From NCBI GenBank assembly GCA_023954035.1, contig JAMLIT010000027.1:1-50202 (forward strand): a stretch of 50,202 bases of DNA. The letters run 5' to 3'. Of the stretch, positions 1 to 12,398 are shown piece by piece. Both the position numbers and the translations under genes were made by a program. Origin of the DNA: Burkholderiaceae bacterium (GTDB lineage Bacteria; Pseudomonadota; Gammaproteobacteria; Burkholderiales; Burkholderiaceae_C). Numbering within the stretch: position 1 is the first letter of the stretch; each line of letters starts with the position of its first letter. The notes below the pieces were generated by a model. The model ran no database searches. It was not told where the DNA came from and saw only the letters and a program-made list of their open reading frames with translations.

Positions 1-1243
<1,243 letters not shown>

Positions 1244-1245
1244 CT

Positions 1246-1261
1246 ATGCAACCAGTTGCAC
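1246..1261. promoter_or_regulatory. Palindromic operator candidate 1 (PadR-type)
   Basis: TGCAAC-CA-GTTGCA at 1247-1260 has perfect 6-base arms. It lies in the fadH/padR divergent spacer, and its centre is 42 bases (four helical turns) from a second similar site. PadR-family proteins bind short palindromes with ATG/CAT ends in front of their own gene, so I infer this is the autoregulatory and fadH operator. Confidence 0.6.
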
Positions 1262-1287
1262 AAAAGTGTACGAGCGTTCTTTTATTT

Positions 1288-1303
1288 ATGCAACTGGGTG
1301 CAT
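1288..1303. promoter_or_regulatory. Palindromic operator candidate 2 (PadR-type)
   Basis: ATGCAACTGGGTGCAT has one arm mismatch and is the same motif as at 1246-1261. It ends 29 bases before the padR ATG, a position suited to autorepression. Confidence 0.6.
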
Positions 1304-1332
1304 AGTTCTTTATTGTTTGATACCCTGCGTCC

Positions 1333-1890
1333 ATGTCACTGGCCCACGCTGTCCTCACTTCGCTGCTGGAAAAGCCCTCCTCGGGCTACGACCTGGCGCG
1401 GCGCTTTGACAAATCGATTGGTTACTTCTGGCACGCGACGCACCAGCAGATCTACCGCGAACTGGCGCGCATGGAGCGTGCCGGCTGGATCGAGAGCAGC
1501 ATTCCCGCTGACGCAGGCAAGACACGCAAAAAGGAATACCGGGTGCTGCCTGCGGGCCGGACAGAACTGGCACGTTGGGCCGTGCAGAGCGCCCCGCCGG
1601 CCGAACTTCGCGACGAATTCATGGTCAAGCTGCGCGCTGACGCCGTACTGTCCGAAGTGGACCTGCGGCCGGAACTCGCGCGCCATCTGGCTCTGCACCA
1701 GGAAAAACTGGCGCATTACCTGGCTATCGAAGCGCGGGATTTTCCGACGACGCGAACGCTGTCGCGCCACGCCCGCATCCAGCACATGATTTTGAAAAAG
1801 GGCATCCTCTTCGAGCAGGGGTCCGTTGCCTGGACACAGGAAATGCTCTGCCTGCTGGAGCAGTTGGCTGCACCCGCAGCGCATCCATGA
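1333..1890 (+). CDS. PadR-family transcriptional regulator
   Basis: A 185-residue protein with the N-terminal winged helix of PadR (SLAHAVLTSLLEKPSSGYDLARRF, then a recognition region around HATHQQIYRELARME and a basic wing near KTRKKEYRVL). The C-terminal helical half, residues about 90-185, is typical of the longer PadR group (PadR/VirR-like, with a dimerising C-terminal domain). It is divergent from fadH across a 125-base spacer that holds two near-identical palindromes, so it probably represses itself and fadH. The ligand is unknown; fatty acids or acyl-CoA would fit the neighbour. Confidence 0.88.
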   Translation: MSLAHAVLTSLLEKPSSGYDLARRFDKSIGYFWHATHQQIYRELARMERAGWIESSIPADAGKTRKKEYRVLPAGRTELARWAVQSAPPAELRDEFMVKLRADAVLSEVDLRPELARHLALHQEKLAHYLAIEARDFPTTRTLSRHARIQHMILKKGILFEQGSVAWTQEMLCLLEQLAAPAAHP

Positions 1891-1893
1891 AAA

Positions 1894-1926
1894 AAGCCAC
1901 CGAATCCGAAGCGGATTCGATGGCTT
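1894..1926 (-). terminator. Rho-independent terminator of nirS
   Basis: The stem is AAGCCA/TGGCTT plus CGAATCCG/CGGATTCG with one mismatch between the two blocks and a 3-base loop. Read on the minus strand it is followed by a run of T (the A run at 1890-1895 on plus). It lies 40 bases past the nirS stop. Confidence 0.75.
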
Positions 1927-1932
1927 GAATGG

Positions 1933-1957
1933 GGCGGGTTCAAAGACCCGCCGTTTT
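1933..1957 (+). terminator. Terminator candidate for the padR-type gene
   Basis: GGCGGGT (1933-1939) pairs with ACCCGCC (1946-1952) over a 6-base loop, followed on plus by GTTTT. Together with the opposite-facing hairpin at 1894-1926 it separates two convergent genes. Confidence 0.55.
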
Positions 1958-1968
1958 GCAAGGTGCGA

Positions 1969-3824
<1,856 letters not shown>

Positions 3825-3905
3825 ATAGCTAAGTGAAATGACCATTTAACAACGGGTTTACCCGGAGCAACTTTTTTTGCAACGGCCACTCCGCTGCGAC
3901 ACGAT

Positions 3906-5207
3906 TCACTCCTGAATCAGCAGCGCCCGAAAATCGTTCACGTTGGTGCGCGTAGGCCCCGACACCACAGAGTCGCCCAGCGCGCCAAAAAACCCATGCC
4001 CATCGTTGGTCGCAAGGCTGGCGCGGGGGTTGATCCCCAGTGCCCAGGCCCGCGCCAGCGTATCGGGCGCCAGCCAGGCGCCGGCGATTTCCTCCTGCCC
4101 GTCGACACCGTCGGTGTCTGCCGCCAGACCGTAGATGCGCGGGTGGCCTGCCAGCGCCAGGGCGCACGCCAGCAGGCACTCCACATTGCGCCCGCCGCGC
4201 CCATCGCCGCGCACGGTCACTGTGCTCTCACCGCCCGAGAGCAGTACGCAGGGCCCTGCTACCGGCTGCCCACGGTCGGCCACCTGGCGTGCAATACCGG
4301 CCAGCAACGTGCCCATGTCGCGCGCCTCGCCTTCCAGGGCGTCGCCCAGGATGTAGGCCGGGTAGCCCGCGTCACGCGCCACCTGCGCTGCAGCTTCCAG
4401 CGCCTGCTGCGGCGCGGCAACGATTCGGCTCTCGCAGCGGGCAAGCCTCGCATCACCCGGCTTGACCGATTCGCCGGCCCCTGTTTCCAACAGCACGCGC
4501 ACGCCATCGGGCAGGTCCATACCGTAGCGCTGCAGAATCTCCAGCGCGTCGGCGCAGTGCGTCGGGTCGGCCACGGTGGGGCCGGAAGCAATGTCCATCG
4601 GATCGTCGCCGGGCACGTCGGAAATCAAGAGCGACAACACCTGCGCCGGGTGGCACGCTGCCGCCAGGCGCCCCCCTTTGATGGCCGAGAGGTGGCGGCG
4701 CACGCAGTTCATCTCGCGGATGGTGGCGCCCGACTGCAGCAGCGCACGCGACAGCGCCTGCTTGTCGGCCAGCGTGACCCCCGGCAGCGGCAAGGGCAGC
4801 AGCGACGAGCCACCGCCTGAAATCAGACACAGCACGAAATCATCGGCACGCAAACCCTTGCACAGCGCCAACATGCGCCGCGCGGCCTGCTCGCCCGCCG
4901 CATCGGGCACCGGGTGTGCGGCCTCAACAATTTCAATGCGCTCGCAGGGCACGGCATAACCGTAGCGCGTCACCACCAGACCCGAGAGCGGCCTCGGCCA
5001 GTGCTGCTCCACCGCGCGCGCCATGGCCGCAGACGCCTTGCCCGCCCCGATGACGATCAGCCGCCCGCGCACCTCTGCCGGGTCGGGCAAATGGGGCGGT
5101 ACGCAGCGCTCGGGCTGCGCCGAAGCCACGGCAGCGTCGAACATGGCGCGCAGCAGCGCGCGGGGCGCAACTGCAGGCGGCAGAGAGGGTGGCGATGGAT
5201 CAGGCAT
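3906..5207 (-). CDS. ttuD: Glycerate 2-kinase (TtuD/GckA, MOFRL family)
   Basis: Last gene of the glyoxylate operon. The family phosphorylates D-glycerate to 2-phosphoglycerate and was earlier named hydroxypyruvate reductase. Family marks are VIGAGKASAAMA near the N-terminus, the glycine-rich LISGGGSSLLPLP, LLISDVPGDDP with ASGPTVADPT, and the C-terminal MOFRL-type block (LSGGESTVTVRGDGRGGRN, then ATDTDGVDG-like AADTDGVDG and ATNDGHGFF). The open frame can start at TTG 5216 or ATG 5207; I prefer the ATG, though neither has a good ribosome site. The gap to glxR is under 20 bases. It ends about 80 bases before the nirS box. Confidence 0.9.
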   Translation of the reverse strand: MPDPSPPSLPPAVAPRALLRAMFDAAVASAQPERCVPPHLPDPAEVRGRLIVIGAGKASAAMARAVEQHWPRPLSGLVVTRYGYAVPCERIEIVEAAHPVPDAAGEQAARRMLALCKGLRADDFVLCLISGGGSSLLPLPLPGVTLADKQALSRALLQSGATIREMNCVRRHLSAIKGGRLAAACHPAQVLSLLISDVPGDDPMDIASGPTVADPTHCADALEILQRYGMDLPDGVRVLLETGAGESVKPGDARLARCESRIVAAPQQALEAAAQVARDAGYPAYILGDALEGEARDMGTLLAGIARQVADRGQPVAGPCVLLSGGESTVTVRGDGRGGRNVECLLACALALAGHPRIYGLAADTDGVDGQEEIAGAWLAPDTLARAWALGINPRASLATNDGHGFFGALGDSVVSGPTRTNVNDFRALLIQE

Positions 5208-5224
5208 GGCTGGCAATGGGTGGT

Positions 5225-6142
5225 TCAGCCAGCAGTCTGGCCGATTTCAAAGTTCGCCATTTTTTCCAGCGCGCGCACCATGGCCGAATGGTCCCAGGCC
5301 TTGCCGCCGTGCGCTGCGCAGCTATTGAACAGCTCTTGCGCCGTGGCGGTGTTGGGCAGGGCCACGCCCAGTGCACGGGCGCTCTCCAGCGCCAGGTTCA
5401 GATCCTTTTGGTGCAAGGCAATGCGAAAGCCTGGGTCAAACGTGCGCTTGATCATGCGTTCGCCATGCACTTCCAGAATCTTGCTTGACGCAAAACCGCC
5501 CATCAGCGCCTGGCGCACCCGCGCCGGGTCGGCACCGGCACGCGCCGCAAACAGCAGCGCCTCGCCGACCGCCTCGATATTGAGCGCCACGATGATCTGG
5601 TTGGCCACTTTGGCCGTCTGCCCGTCGCCATTGCCGCCCACCAAGGTGATGTTCTTGCCCATCACCTCGAACAGCGGCCGGATACGCTCAAACACCTCCG
5701 GCGCGCCGCCCACCATGATGGACAGCGTGGCGTTCCTGGCTCCCACTTCACCGCCCGAGACGGGGGCGTCGAGGTAGTCGCAATCGAGGGCGTTGATCTT
5801 TTGCGCAAACTGCTTGGTTGCAATGGGCGAGATGCTGCTCATGTCCACCACCACCTTGCGGGTGCTGCCGGCTTTGGCAAGGCCTGCGGCCAAGCCGCCC
5901 TCGCCAAACAACACGGCCTCGACATCCGGTGTGTCGGGCAGCATGGTAAAGACGATGTCGGCCCGCTCGGCCACACCGCGCGCACTGACGCACTGCGTGG
6001 CGCTGCTTTGTGCAATGTGCGCTGGCAGCTTGCCCCGGCTGTAGACAAAAAGCTGGTGGCCCGCCGCCAGCAGATGGCCCGCCATGGGCGCGCCCATGAT
6101 GCCCAGGCCAATGAAACCGATTTTGAGAGGGGATGAAGTCAT
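5225..6142 (-). CDS. glxR: 2-hydroxy-3-oxopropionate (tartronate semialdehyde) reductase
   Basis: NAD(P)H-dependent reduction of tartronate semialdehyde, the Gcl product, to D-glycerate. The 305-residue protein is a beta-hydroxyacid dehydrogenase: Rossmann start GFIGLGIMGAPMAGHLL, the substrate motif DAPVSGGEVGA, and the catalytic lysine region GQTAKVANQIIVALN. AAGGAC precedes the ATG. It sits between hyi and ttuD with 16-base and 17-base gaps, so the four genes should be one transcript. Confidence 0.93.
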   Translation of the reverse strand: MTSSPLKIGFIGLGIMGAPMAGHLLAAGHQLFVYSRGKLPAHIAQSSATQCVSARGVAERADIVFTMLPDTPDVEAVLFGEGGLAAGLAKAGSTRKVVVDMSSISPIATKQFAQKINALDCDYLDAPVSGGEVGARNATLSIMVGGAPEVFERIRPLFEVMGKNITLVGGNGDGQTAKVANQIIVALNIEAVGEALLFAARAGADPARVRQALMGGFASSKILEVHGERMIKRTFDPGFRIALHQKDLNLALESARALGVALPNTATAQELFNSCAAHGGKAWDHSAMVRALEKMANFEIGQTAG

Positions 6143-6158
6143 TGCGTGTCCTTGCGAA

Positions 6159-6947
6159 TCATGCGGAAAGCGCCGTCAGACGTTCGCGCCAGGCCAGGCC
6201 CGCCGTGGTGCTGGTGGCCGGCTTGTATTCGCAGCCCATCCAGCCGGCGTAGCCGATGCGGTCCAACAGAGTGAATAGAAAGGGGTAGTTGATCTCGCCC
6301 GTGCCGGGCTCATTGCGGCCGGGGTTGTCGGCCAACTGGATGTGGGCAATGCGTGCCAGGTGCTTTTGCAGCGTGGCGGCCAGCTCGCCTTCCATGCGCT
6401 GGGCGTGGTAGATGTCGTATTGCACAAACAGGTTGTCCGCGCCGACTTCGTCGATGAGCGCCACGGCCTGCTCGGTGCGGCTGAGCACAAAGCCGGGAAT
6501 ATCGAAAGTGTTGATGGGCTCGATCAGCAGACGCAGGCCCGCGTCCTTCAAGGCGGCGGCGGCAAAACGCAGGTTGTCCACCAAGGTCTGGTGAATGAGT
6601 TGCTCGTCCACACCGGCAGGCGCCTTGCCCGCCAGGCAGTTGAGCTGGGGCACGCCCAGCAGATTGGCGTACTCGATCGCCTTGGCCACGCCCGCGCGAA
6701 ATTCCTGCACGCGGCCGGGGTCGCAGGCCATCCCGCGATCGCCCGCATCCCAGTCTCCGGCGGGCAGGTTGTGCAGCACCAGGGCAAGCCCATGGGCATC
6801 GAGCCGCTGCTTGATGTCAGCGGCCGAATACGCATAGGGAAACAAGAACTCCACGGCCTTGAAGCCGGCTCCGGCAGCGGCTTCGAAACGGTCCAGAAAC
6901 GGCAGCTCGGTAAAGAGCATGGTGAGGTTGGCAGCAAATTGGGGCAT
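6159..6947 (-). CDS. hyi: Hydroxypyruvate isomerase
   Basis: Interconverts hydroxypyruvate and tartronate semialdehyde. A 262-residue TIM-barrel protein of the AP-endonuclease-2/xylose isomerase fold; metal and catalytic positions appear in LIEPINTFDIPGF, QYDIYHAQRMEG, HIQLADNPGRNEPGTGEI and GCEYKP. I chose ATG 6947 (MPQFAANLTMLF), which has AAGGAA upstream and the family's usual N-terminus, rather than the frame start at 6971. It lies 26 bases after gcl. Confidence 0.93.
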   Translation of the reverse strand: MPQFAANLTMLFTELPFLDRFEAAAGAGFKAVEFLFPYAYSAADIKQRLDAHGLALVLHNLPAGDWDAGDRGMACDPGRVQEFRAGVAKAIEYANLLGVPQLNCLAGKAPAGVDEQLIHQTLVDNLRFAAAALKDAGLRLLIEPINTFDIPGFVLSRTEQAVALIDEVGADNLFVQYDIYHAQRMEGELAATLQKHLARIAHIQLADNPGRNEPGTGEINYPFLFTLLDRIGYAGWMGCEYKPATSTTAGLAWRERLTALSA

Positions 6948-6973
6948 GGTTTTTCCTTGTGTCGGGCGCAATG

Positions 6974-8764
6974 TCAGTCGAGCATGCCCACGGCGGTGGG
7001 TGCATCGGCCCGCACCTGCGCGGTTTCCTCAAACTCCATCACATTGTCGATTTCCGTGCCCATGGCGATGTTGGTGACGCGCTCGAGCATCACCTCGATC
7101 ACCACGGGCACGCGAAACTCCTCCATCCAGGCGCGCGCCTGAGCGATGGCCGGGGCCAGTTCTTCCTGCCGGTGCACGCGCAGCGCCTTGCAGCCCAGGC
7201 CCTCGACCACCTTGCCATGGTCCACGCCATAGCTGCGCGTGCCGCCCTCCTCCGGCGTATTGATGTTGTCGAAACCCAGTTGCACGCAGTAGTCCATGGA
7301 AAAGCCCCGCTGCGCCTGGCGAATCAGGCCGAGGTAGCTGTTGTTGACCACCACGTGGATGTAGGGCAGCTTGAACTGTGCGCCCACGGCCAGCTCTTCA
7401 AGCATGAACTGAAAATCGTAATCACCCGACAGCGCCACCACCTTGCGCGTCGGGTCGGCAGCGCAGACGCCCAGCGCGGCGGGTATGGTCCAGCCCAACG
7501 GGCCGGCCTGGCCGCAGTTGATCCAGTGGCGCGGGTGGTAGACATGCAGAAACTGCGCACCGGCAATCTGGCTCAGGCCGATGGTGGAGACGTAGGTCGT
7601 GTCCTTGCCAAAGGCGTTGTTCATGCACTGGTAGACGCGCTGGGGCTTCATGGGCACGGTGTCGAAATGCGTCTTGCGCAAGAAGGCCACCGAGCTTTTG
7701 CGCGCCGCGCATTCGCCCGCCCAGCCCGCGCGCTTGCGCAACCGGCCCGCCGCCTTCCATTCGCCCGCCAGCTCCACCAAAAGCGCCAGCGCCGCACGCG
7801 CATCGCTCACGATGCCGTAGTCGGGCGCGAACACGCGGCCAATCTGCGTCGGCTCGATGTCGATGTGAATGAACTGGCGGCCCTTGCAATACACCTCGGG
7901 CGAGCCGGTGTGGCGGTTGGCCCAGCGGTTGCCGATACCGATCACAAAATCGCTCGCCAGCATGCTGGCGTTGCCATAGCGGTGGCTGGTCTGCAGGCCG
8001 CACATACCGGCCATGAGCGGATGATCGTCGGGGATCGCGCCCCAACCCATCAGGGTGGGGATCACCGGAATCCCCGTGATTTCGGCAAACTGCACCAGCA
8101 ACTCACTGGCATCGGCGTTGATGATGCCGCCGCCCGCCACGATCAGCGGGCGCTCGGCGGCGCTGAGCATCTCCAGCGCCTTTTCGATCTGCTTGCGGCT
8201 GGCGGCCGGTTTGTACACCGGGAGCGGCTCGTAGGTGTCGATATCGAATTCGATCTCGGCCATTTGCACATCGAAAGGCAGGTCGATCAGCACCGGACCG
8301 GGCCGGCCCGAGCGCATCAGATGGAACGCCTGCTGGAAGGCGCGCGGCACCTGGGCCGGCTCCATCACCGTGGTGGCCCATTTGGTCACGGGCTTGGCTA
8401 TTGCAGCAATGTCCACCGCCTGGAAGTCTTCCTTGTGCAGGCGCGCACGCGGCGCCTGGCCGGTGATGCACAAAATCGCAATGCTGTCGGCCTGGGCCGA
8501 ATACAGGCCGGTAATCATGTCGGTGCCGGCCGGCCCCGAGGTGCCGATGCACACGCCGATGTTGCCGGCCGCTGCCCGGGTATAGCCCTCGGCCATGTGG
8601 CTGGCGCCTTCCACATGCCGCGCCAGGATGTGGGCCATCGTGCCGCGTTCGCGCATTTGCGCATACAGCGGGTTGATGGCCGCGCCCGGCACGCCGAAGG
8701 CCTGGCTTACCCCTTCTTTTTCCATCACCAGCACTGCGGCCATTGCGGCCTTCATCTTTGCCAT
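6974..8764 (-). CDS. gcl: Glyoxylate carboligase
   Basis: Condenses two glyoxylates to tartronate semialdehyde and CO2; a ThDP- and FAD-binding member of the acetolactate synthase family. The start is ATG 8764 ([18 protein letters not shown]) with AAGGAG upstream; the frame further upstream is non-coding. Length 596 is normal. Visible are [12 protein letters not shown] (the family has Val instead of the usual ThDP-activating Glu here), [36 protein letters not shown] and the ThDP motif starting GDYDFQFM and ending near NNSYLG. First gene of the operon gcl-hyi-glxR-ttuD. Confidence 0.97.
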   Translation of the reverse strand: MAKMKAAMAAVLVMEKEGVSQAFGVPGAAINPLYAQMRERGTMAHILARHVEGASHMAEGYTRAAAGNIGVCIGTSGPAGTDMITGLYSAQADSIAILCITGQAPRARLHKEDFQAVDIAAIAKPVTKWATTVMEPAQVPRAFQQAFHLMRSGRPGPVLIDLPFDVQMAEIEFDIDTYEPLPVYKPAASRKQIEKALEMLSAAERPLIVAGGGIINADASELLVQFAEITGIPVIPTLMGWGAIPDDHPLMAGMCGLQTSHRYGNASMLASDFVIGIGNRWANRHTGSPEVYCKGRQFIHIDIEPTQIGRVFAPDYGIVSDARAALALLVELAGEWKAAGRLRKRAGWAGECAARKSSVAFLRKTHFDTVPMKPQRVYQCMNNAFGKDTTYVSTIGLSQIAGAQFLHVYHPRHWINCGQAGPLGWTIPAALGVCAADPTRKVVALSGDYDFQFMLEELAVGAQFKLPYIHVVVNNSYLGLIRQAQRGFSMDYCVQLGFDNINTPEEGGTRSYGVDHGKVVEGLGCKALRVHRQEELAPAIAQARAWMEEFRVPVVIEVMLERVTNIAMGTEIDNVMEFEETAQVRADAPTAVGMLD

Positions 8765-8891
8765 CGCACACTCCTTGTTGGAATGGCGTCGATGGTGCAA
8801 GCGCGGCGCCCGGCGCGGAACCCCCGGTGCGGCCATATCAGCTATTCCCGAGCGCGATAAAGCAGCGGCAAGGGCCAAGTACATTGCGTGC

Positions 8892-9818
8892 ATGGACAGC
8901 CTGCTCAGCCTTCAACTCTTTGCGCGAATCGTTGAAACCGGCAGCTTCAGCAAGGCTGCGGGCGAGCGCGGCCTGGCGCAATCCACCGCCACCAAGGCGG
9001 TGGCCCGCATTGAAGAGCGCCTGGGTGCGCGCCTCCTGCACCGCTCCACGCGCGGCGTCACACCGACGGAGATCGGCGCTCTGTTCTACGAAAAATGCAA
9101 GGCCATCGTGCGCGATGTAGAAGAAGCTGAAAACCTGGCCACGCTGCTGCAAGGCGCGCCGGGTGGACAGTTGCGGGTCAGCACCTCGGTGGCCTTTGGG
9201 CGCCGCGTGCTGGTGCCGCTGGCGCTCGCCTACATGCGCCAGCACCCCGGTTTGCGCGTGGACCTGAGCTTTGAGGACCGCTACGTGAACCTCGTGGAGC
9301 AAGGCGTGGACCTGGCGCTGCGCATGGGGCGTCTGGCCGATTCCAGCCTGGGCGCGCGCTACCTTGGCGCCAACCCCTGGGTCATGGTGGCCTCGCCCAA
9401 CTACCTGCGCCGCCACGCTGCGCCGCGCACCCCGGCCGACCTGGCCTTGCACGACTGCCTGGTCTACAGCAGCGTACAGGGCGACGACCGCTGGAACCTG
9501 ACCGGGCCGGAGGGCGACAAGGCCTCGGTTCCGGTAGGCGGGCCGCTGCGCTCGAACAATCTCTCGGCGGTGCTGGCCGCCGTGCGTGCCGATATGGGTC
9601 TGGCCATCCTGCCCTGCTACGTGGCGCGCGAATCCCTGGCCGATGGCAGTGCCGTGGCCGTGCTGACCGACTGGGCGCTGCCGGCGCAGGAGGTGCACGC
9701 GGTGTTCCCTTCGCCCAAGCTGGTACCGTCCAAGGTCACCCACTTCATCGCATTTTTGCAACAGTCTCTGGCGGGGGACTGGTGGCGCATGGCGCCGGAA
9801 CACCGCAGCATTTCATAA
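8892..9818 (+). CDS. LysR-family regulator next to the gcl operon
   Basis: A 308-residue LysR protein: winged helix at residues 1-60 ([36 protein letters not shown]) and an effector domain of the short group ([20 protein letters not shown], then [15 protein letters not shown]). I start it at ATG 8892 because upstream codons are antisense to gcl. It is divergent from gcl across 127 bases and is the likely controller of the glyoxylate operon. The effector could be glyoxylate, tartronate semialdehyde or allantoin-derived, which the sequence does not settle. Confidence 0.9.
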   Translation: MDSLLSLQLFARIVETGSFSKAAGERGLAQSTATKAVARIEERLGARLLHRSTRGVTPTEIGALFYEKCKAIVRDVEEAENLATLLQGAPGGQLRVSTSVAFGRRVLVPLALAYMRQHPGLRVDLSFEDRYVNLVEQGVDLALRMGRLADSSLGARYLGANPWVMVASPNYLRRHAAPRTPADLALHDCLVYSSVQGDDRWNLTGPEGDKASVPVGGPLRSNNLSAVLAAVRADMGLAILPCYVARESLADGSAVAVLTDWALPAQEVHAVFPSPKLVPSKVTHFIAFLQQSLAGDWWRMAPEHRSIS

Positions 9819-9828
9819 TCAGGGTTAT
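9815..9828. promoter_or_regulatory. AT-rich imperfect palindrome before the TonB receptor
   Basis: ATAATC-AG-GGTTAT overlaps the lysR stop codon and lies 21 bases before the receptor's GTG start. It has the ATAAT/TTAT flavour of Fur-type sites, but it is too short to call with confidence. Confidence 0.25.
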
Positions 9829-9849
9829 TACTTAGTCCATCGACCATCC

Positions 9850-12174
9850 GTGAACCATCCTACTTCCCGGCCGCATGCGGTATTTGCCTCCGCACCCTCC
9901 TCTTCCCTGACTCTTCACTGGGTCGCCGCCTTGGCCTTGCTCGCCTGCGCCAGCGCAGGCAGCGCGTGGGCGCAAAGCGCAGCAGCCCAAACCAGCGCAG
10001 GGGCGCTGCCCGAAGTGGTGGTGAGCGGATCGCGCCAAGAGCAGGCCAGCGACGATTTGCCGGTGTCCATCGACGTGATTGGGGCGCAAGAAATCAGCAA
10101 CCGCCAAAGCACCGAATTGCGGGACGCCGTGCGCGACCTGCCCAACATCTCGGTGCAGACCGCGCCCACGCGCCTCTCGGTGACTGGCTCCAGCGCCAGC
10201 GCACTGCGCGACGGCAACACGGGCCTCAACATTCGCGGCCTGGGCGGCAACCGGGTGCTGATGCTGGTCGATGGCATTCGCATCCCGCGCAGCTACGCTT
10301 TTCGCACCACCACCTTCGACCGCGAATACCTGTCGCTGGAACTGGTCAAACGCATCGAAATCGTGCGCGGGCCGGCATCTGCCTTGTACGGCTCGGACGG
10401 CATGGCCGGCATGGCCAACTTCATCACTTTTGAGCCCCAGGACTTCCTGAAGAACGCCGACGGCTCGGCCAAAACGCTGGGCGGGCGCGTGTCCGCCGGC
10501 TGGAGCGGCGACGACAACGGCCACACCCTGGCCGGAACTGTGGCCGGCCGCGCCAGCGACAGTCTCGACTGGCTGCTCACCGCAAGCACGCACGGCGCCC
10601 ATGCGCTCAAGACCCAAGGCAGCAACTTCGAGCCCAACCTCAACCGCACGGCCGCCAACCCGCAGAAGGACAGCGGCAACTCGCTGCTGGGCAAAATCGT
10701 GCTGCGCCCCGCCGCAGGCCAGAAACACACCTTCACGCTGGAACATGTAGAAAAAAGCGCCGACGTCGAGCTGCTTTCCAGCCGCACCCCCTTGCCGTAT
10801 CGCGGCACGCCAAGCCAGATTGCCGGCGCCATCAAAGACGAGTCTGCCAGCCGCGACATGGAGCGCGACCGCTTCACCTGGGATGCACGCTTTGACCTCG
10901 GCGCTCCCTGGGCGGACAAGGTACAGACCGTGATTGCGGCGCAGCGCGCGACATCGCAGCAGGTCGGCACCAGCGTACGCAACACCTTGCCGCTGCGCAT
11001 CCGCGACACCCGCTACGGCGAGCGCACCTGGCAGGCCGGCGTGCAGGCCGACAAGCTGCTGCGAAACGGCGACTGGGCGCACCGCCTCACCTACGGCTAC
11101 GACTATGTCCGAAGCGATATCGACAACCTCTACACCGGTCTGAACCCCGCGCCGCCCGAGGTGTTTCCGCTCAAGCGCTTCCCCGACACGCGCGAAACCA
11201 CGCATGCGGTCTATCTGCAGGACGAAACCGTCTGGGGCGACTGGAGCTTCACGCCCGGCCTGCGCCTGGACCACTTTGCGCTGGACGTCACCAGCCAGGC
11301 CGGCTTCTATCCGCCCGCTTCCGAGCCAGGCAAATCGCTCAGCGGCTCGGCGCTCTCGCCCAAGTTCGGCCTGCTGTACCGCGCCACGCCGGTCTGGACC
11401 GTGTACGGCCAGTACGCCGCCGGGTTTCGCGCCCCCGACGCCGGCCAGGTCAACGGCTACTTTGAAAACATGGCCGAGCGCGTGGTGCTGATCCCCAACG
11501 CCAACCTCAAGCCCGAGCGCAGCCGGGGCGTGGAACTGGGCGCGCGGGCACGCTTTGACTCCCTGCGCGTGGACGTAGCAGCGTTCTCCACCAACTACAG
11601 CAACCTGATTGTCGACCGCGTGCTGATCCGCGGCGCCGGCACTCCAGCCGACCCGCGCGTGTTCCAGACCATCAACACCGACAAAGCGCGCATCCACGGC
11701 TTCGAGGTCAAGGGCGCGATGGACTGGGGACGCATGGACTGGGCTGGCGGCGCCCGCCTCTCTACCCCCTTCAGCTACGGCCAGGCCAGCGGCAAGAACA
11801 CGGACACCGGCGCTCCGCTGAACTCGGTGGAACCTGCACAAATGGCTCTCGGGCTGCAGCTCGATACAGCGCCATGGACGCTGCGCTTTGACGTGCGCCA
11901 CCATGCGGCCAAGAACGCTTCGGACATCGACAGCTCCGCTTCCGTCAAAGCGCCGGCCACGCAGTTCACCATTCCAGCGGCAACCACGCTCGATGTGGCG
12001 CTGCAGTGGCGTCTGCGCAAGGACATGCGCCTGAACCTCGCCGTGCGCAACCTGACCGACCGCAAGTACTGGATGTGGTCCGACGTGCAGGGCCTCGCGG
12101 CCAACGCAAGCACCAACGACGCTTATACGCAACCGGGACGCAGCGGATTTGTATCGCTGGTCGTGGACTTTTAA
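9850..12174 (+). CDS. TonB-dependent outer-membrane receptor, haem/haemoglobin type
   Basis: A 774-residue outer-membrane receptor with GTG start 9850 and a long signal peptide ending near SAWAQ42. A TonB-box-like stretch LPEVVVSGS is at about 50-60. The plug domain has LRDAVRDLPNISV, GLNIRGLGGNRVLMLVDGIR and IEIVRGPASALYGSDGMAG. The barrel ends in VSLVVDF with the terminal Phe used by the Bam machinery. FRAPDAG followed by PNANLKPE matches the FRAP/NPNL boxes of haem receptors, so haem or haemoprotein uptake is most likely, but no haem-transport neighbours are present. Its ribosome site is weak. Confidence 0.9.
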   Translation: MNHPTSRPHAVFASAPSSSLTLHWVAALALLACASAGSAWAQSAAAQTSAGALPEVVVSGSRQEQASDDLPVSIDVIGAQEISNRQSTELRDAVRDLPNISVQTAPTRLSVTGSSASALRDGNTGLNIRGLGGNRVLMLVDGIRIPRSYAFRTTTFDREYLSLELVKRIEIVRGPASALYGSDGMAGMANFITFEPQDFLKNADGSAKTLGGRVSAGWSGDDNGHTLAGTVAGRASDSLDWLLTASTHGAHALKTQGSNFEPNLNRTAANPQKDSGNSLLGKIVLRPAAGQKHTFTLEHVEKSADVELLSSRTPLPYRGTPSQIAGAIKDESASRDMERDRFTWDARFDLGAPWADKVQTVIAAQRATSQQVGTSVRNTLPLRIRDTRYGERTWQAGVQADKLLRNGDWAHRLTYGYDYVRSDIDNLYTGLNPAPPEVFPLKRFPDTRETTHAVYLQDETVWGDWSFTPGLRLDHFALDVTSQAGFYPPASEPGKSLSGSALSPKFGLLYRATPVWTVYGQYAAGFRAPDAGQVNGYFENMAERVVLIPNANLKPERSRGVELGARARFDSLRVDVAAFSTNYSNLIVDRVLIRGAGTPADPRVFQTINTDKARIHGFEVKGAMDWGRMDWAGGARLSTPFSYGQASGKNTDTGAPLNSVEPAQMALGLQLDTAPWTLRFDVRHHAAKNASDIDSSASVKAPATQFTIPAATTLDVALQWRLRKDMRLNLAVRNLTDRKYWMWSDVQGLAANASTNDAYTQPGRSGFVSLVVDF

Positions 12175-12199
12175 ACCCAAAATTTCAAGCAAAAATCGA

Positions 12200-12228
12200 T
12201 GCCAGCGCTTATTGGGTAAGCGTTGGCA
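12200..12228. repeat. REP-like palindrome, copy A
   Basis: TGCCAGCGCTTA (12200-12211) and TAAGCGTTGGCA (12217-12228) form a 12-base stem with one G-T pair around a 5-base loop, flanked by AAAATCG on the left and GCTATCAAAAAA on the right. The same arrangement recurs at 18.9, 21.5 and 37.7 kb. It lies just after the receptor gene and may also act as its terminator. The rest of 12175-12398 shows nothing else recognisable. Confidence 0.75.
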
Positions 12229-12398
12229 GCTATCAAAAAATGAGTTTTCCTGATGGGGGTACGGGCCTGACGACTGCCCTCGCCTGGCCATGGATTGTCG
12301 CAAGCGGCAAGTCTTGATACAAAGCATGCAAGATGCGCAGGCCGGTACGTACAGTCGGTCTCACGGCCCGGCCAATCAACCCATCGCGAACGCCACCC

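Noticed and set aside
3841-3905. Terminator after ttuD around the T7 run at 3871-3877
   Set aside because: The flanking GCAAC/GCAAC are direct, not inverted, repeats, so no stable hairpin forms.
6959-8860. 633-codon plus-strand frame over gcl
   Set aside because: gcl on the minus strand is complete; the plus frame shows no domain.
9832-12327. 831-codon minus-strand frame over the TonB receptor
   Set aside because: The plus-strand receptor has clear plug and barrel motifs; the antisense product has none.
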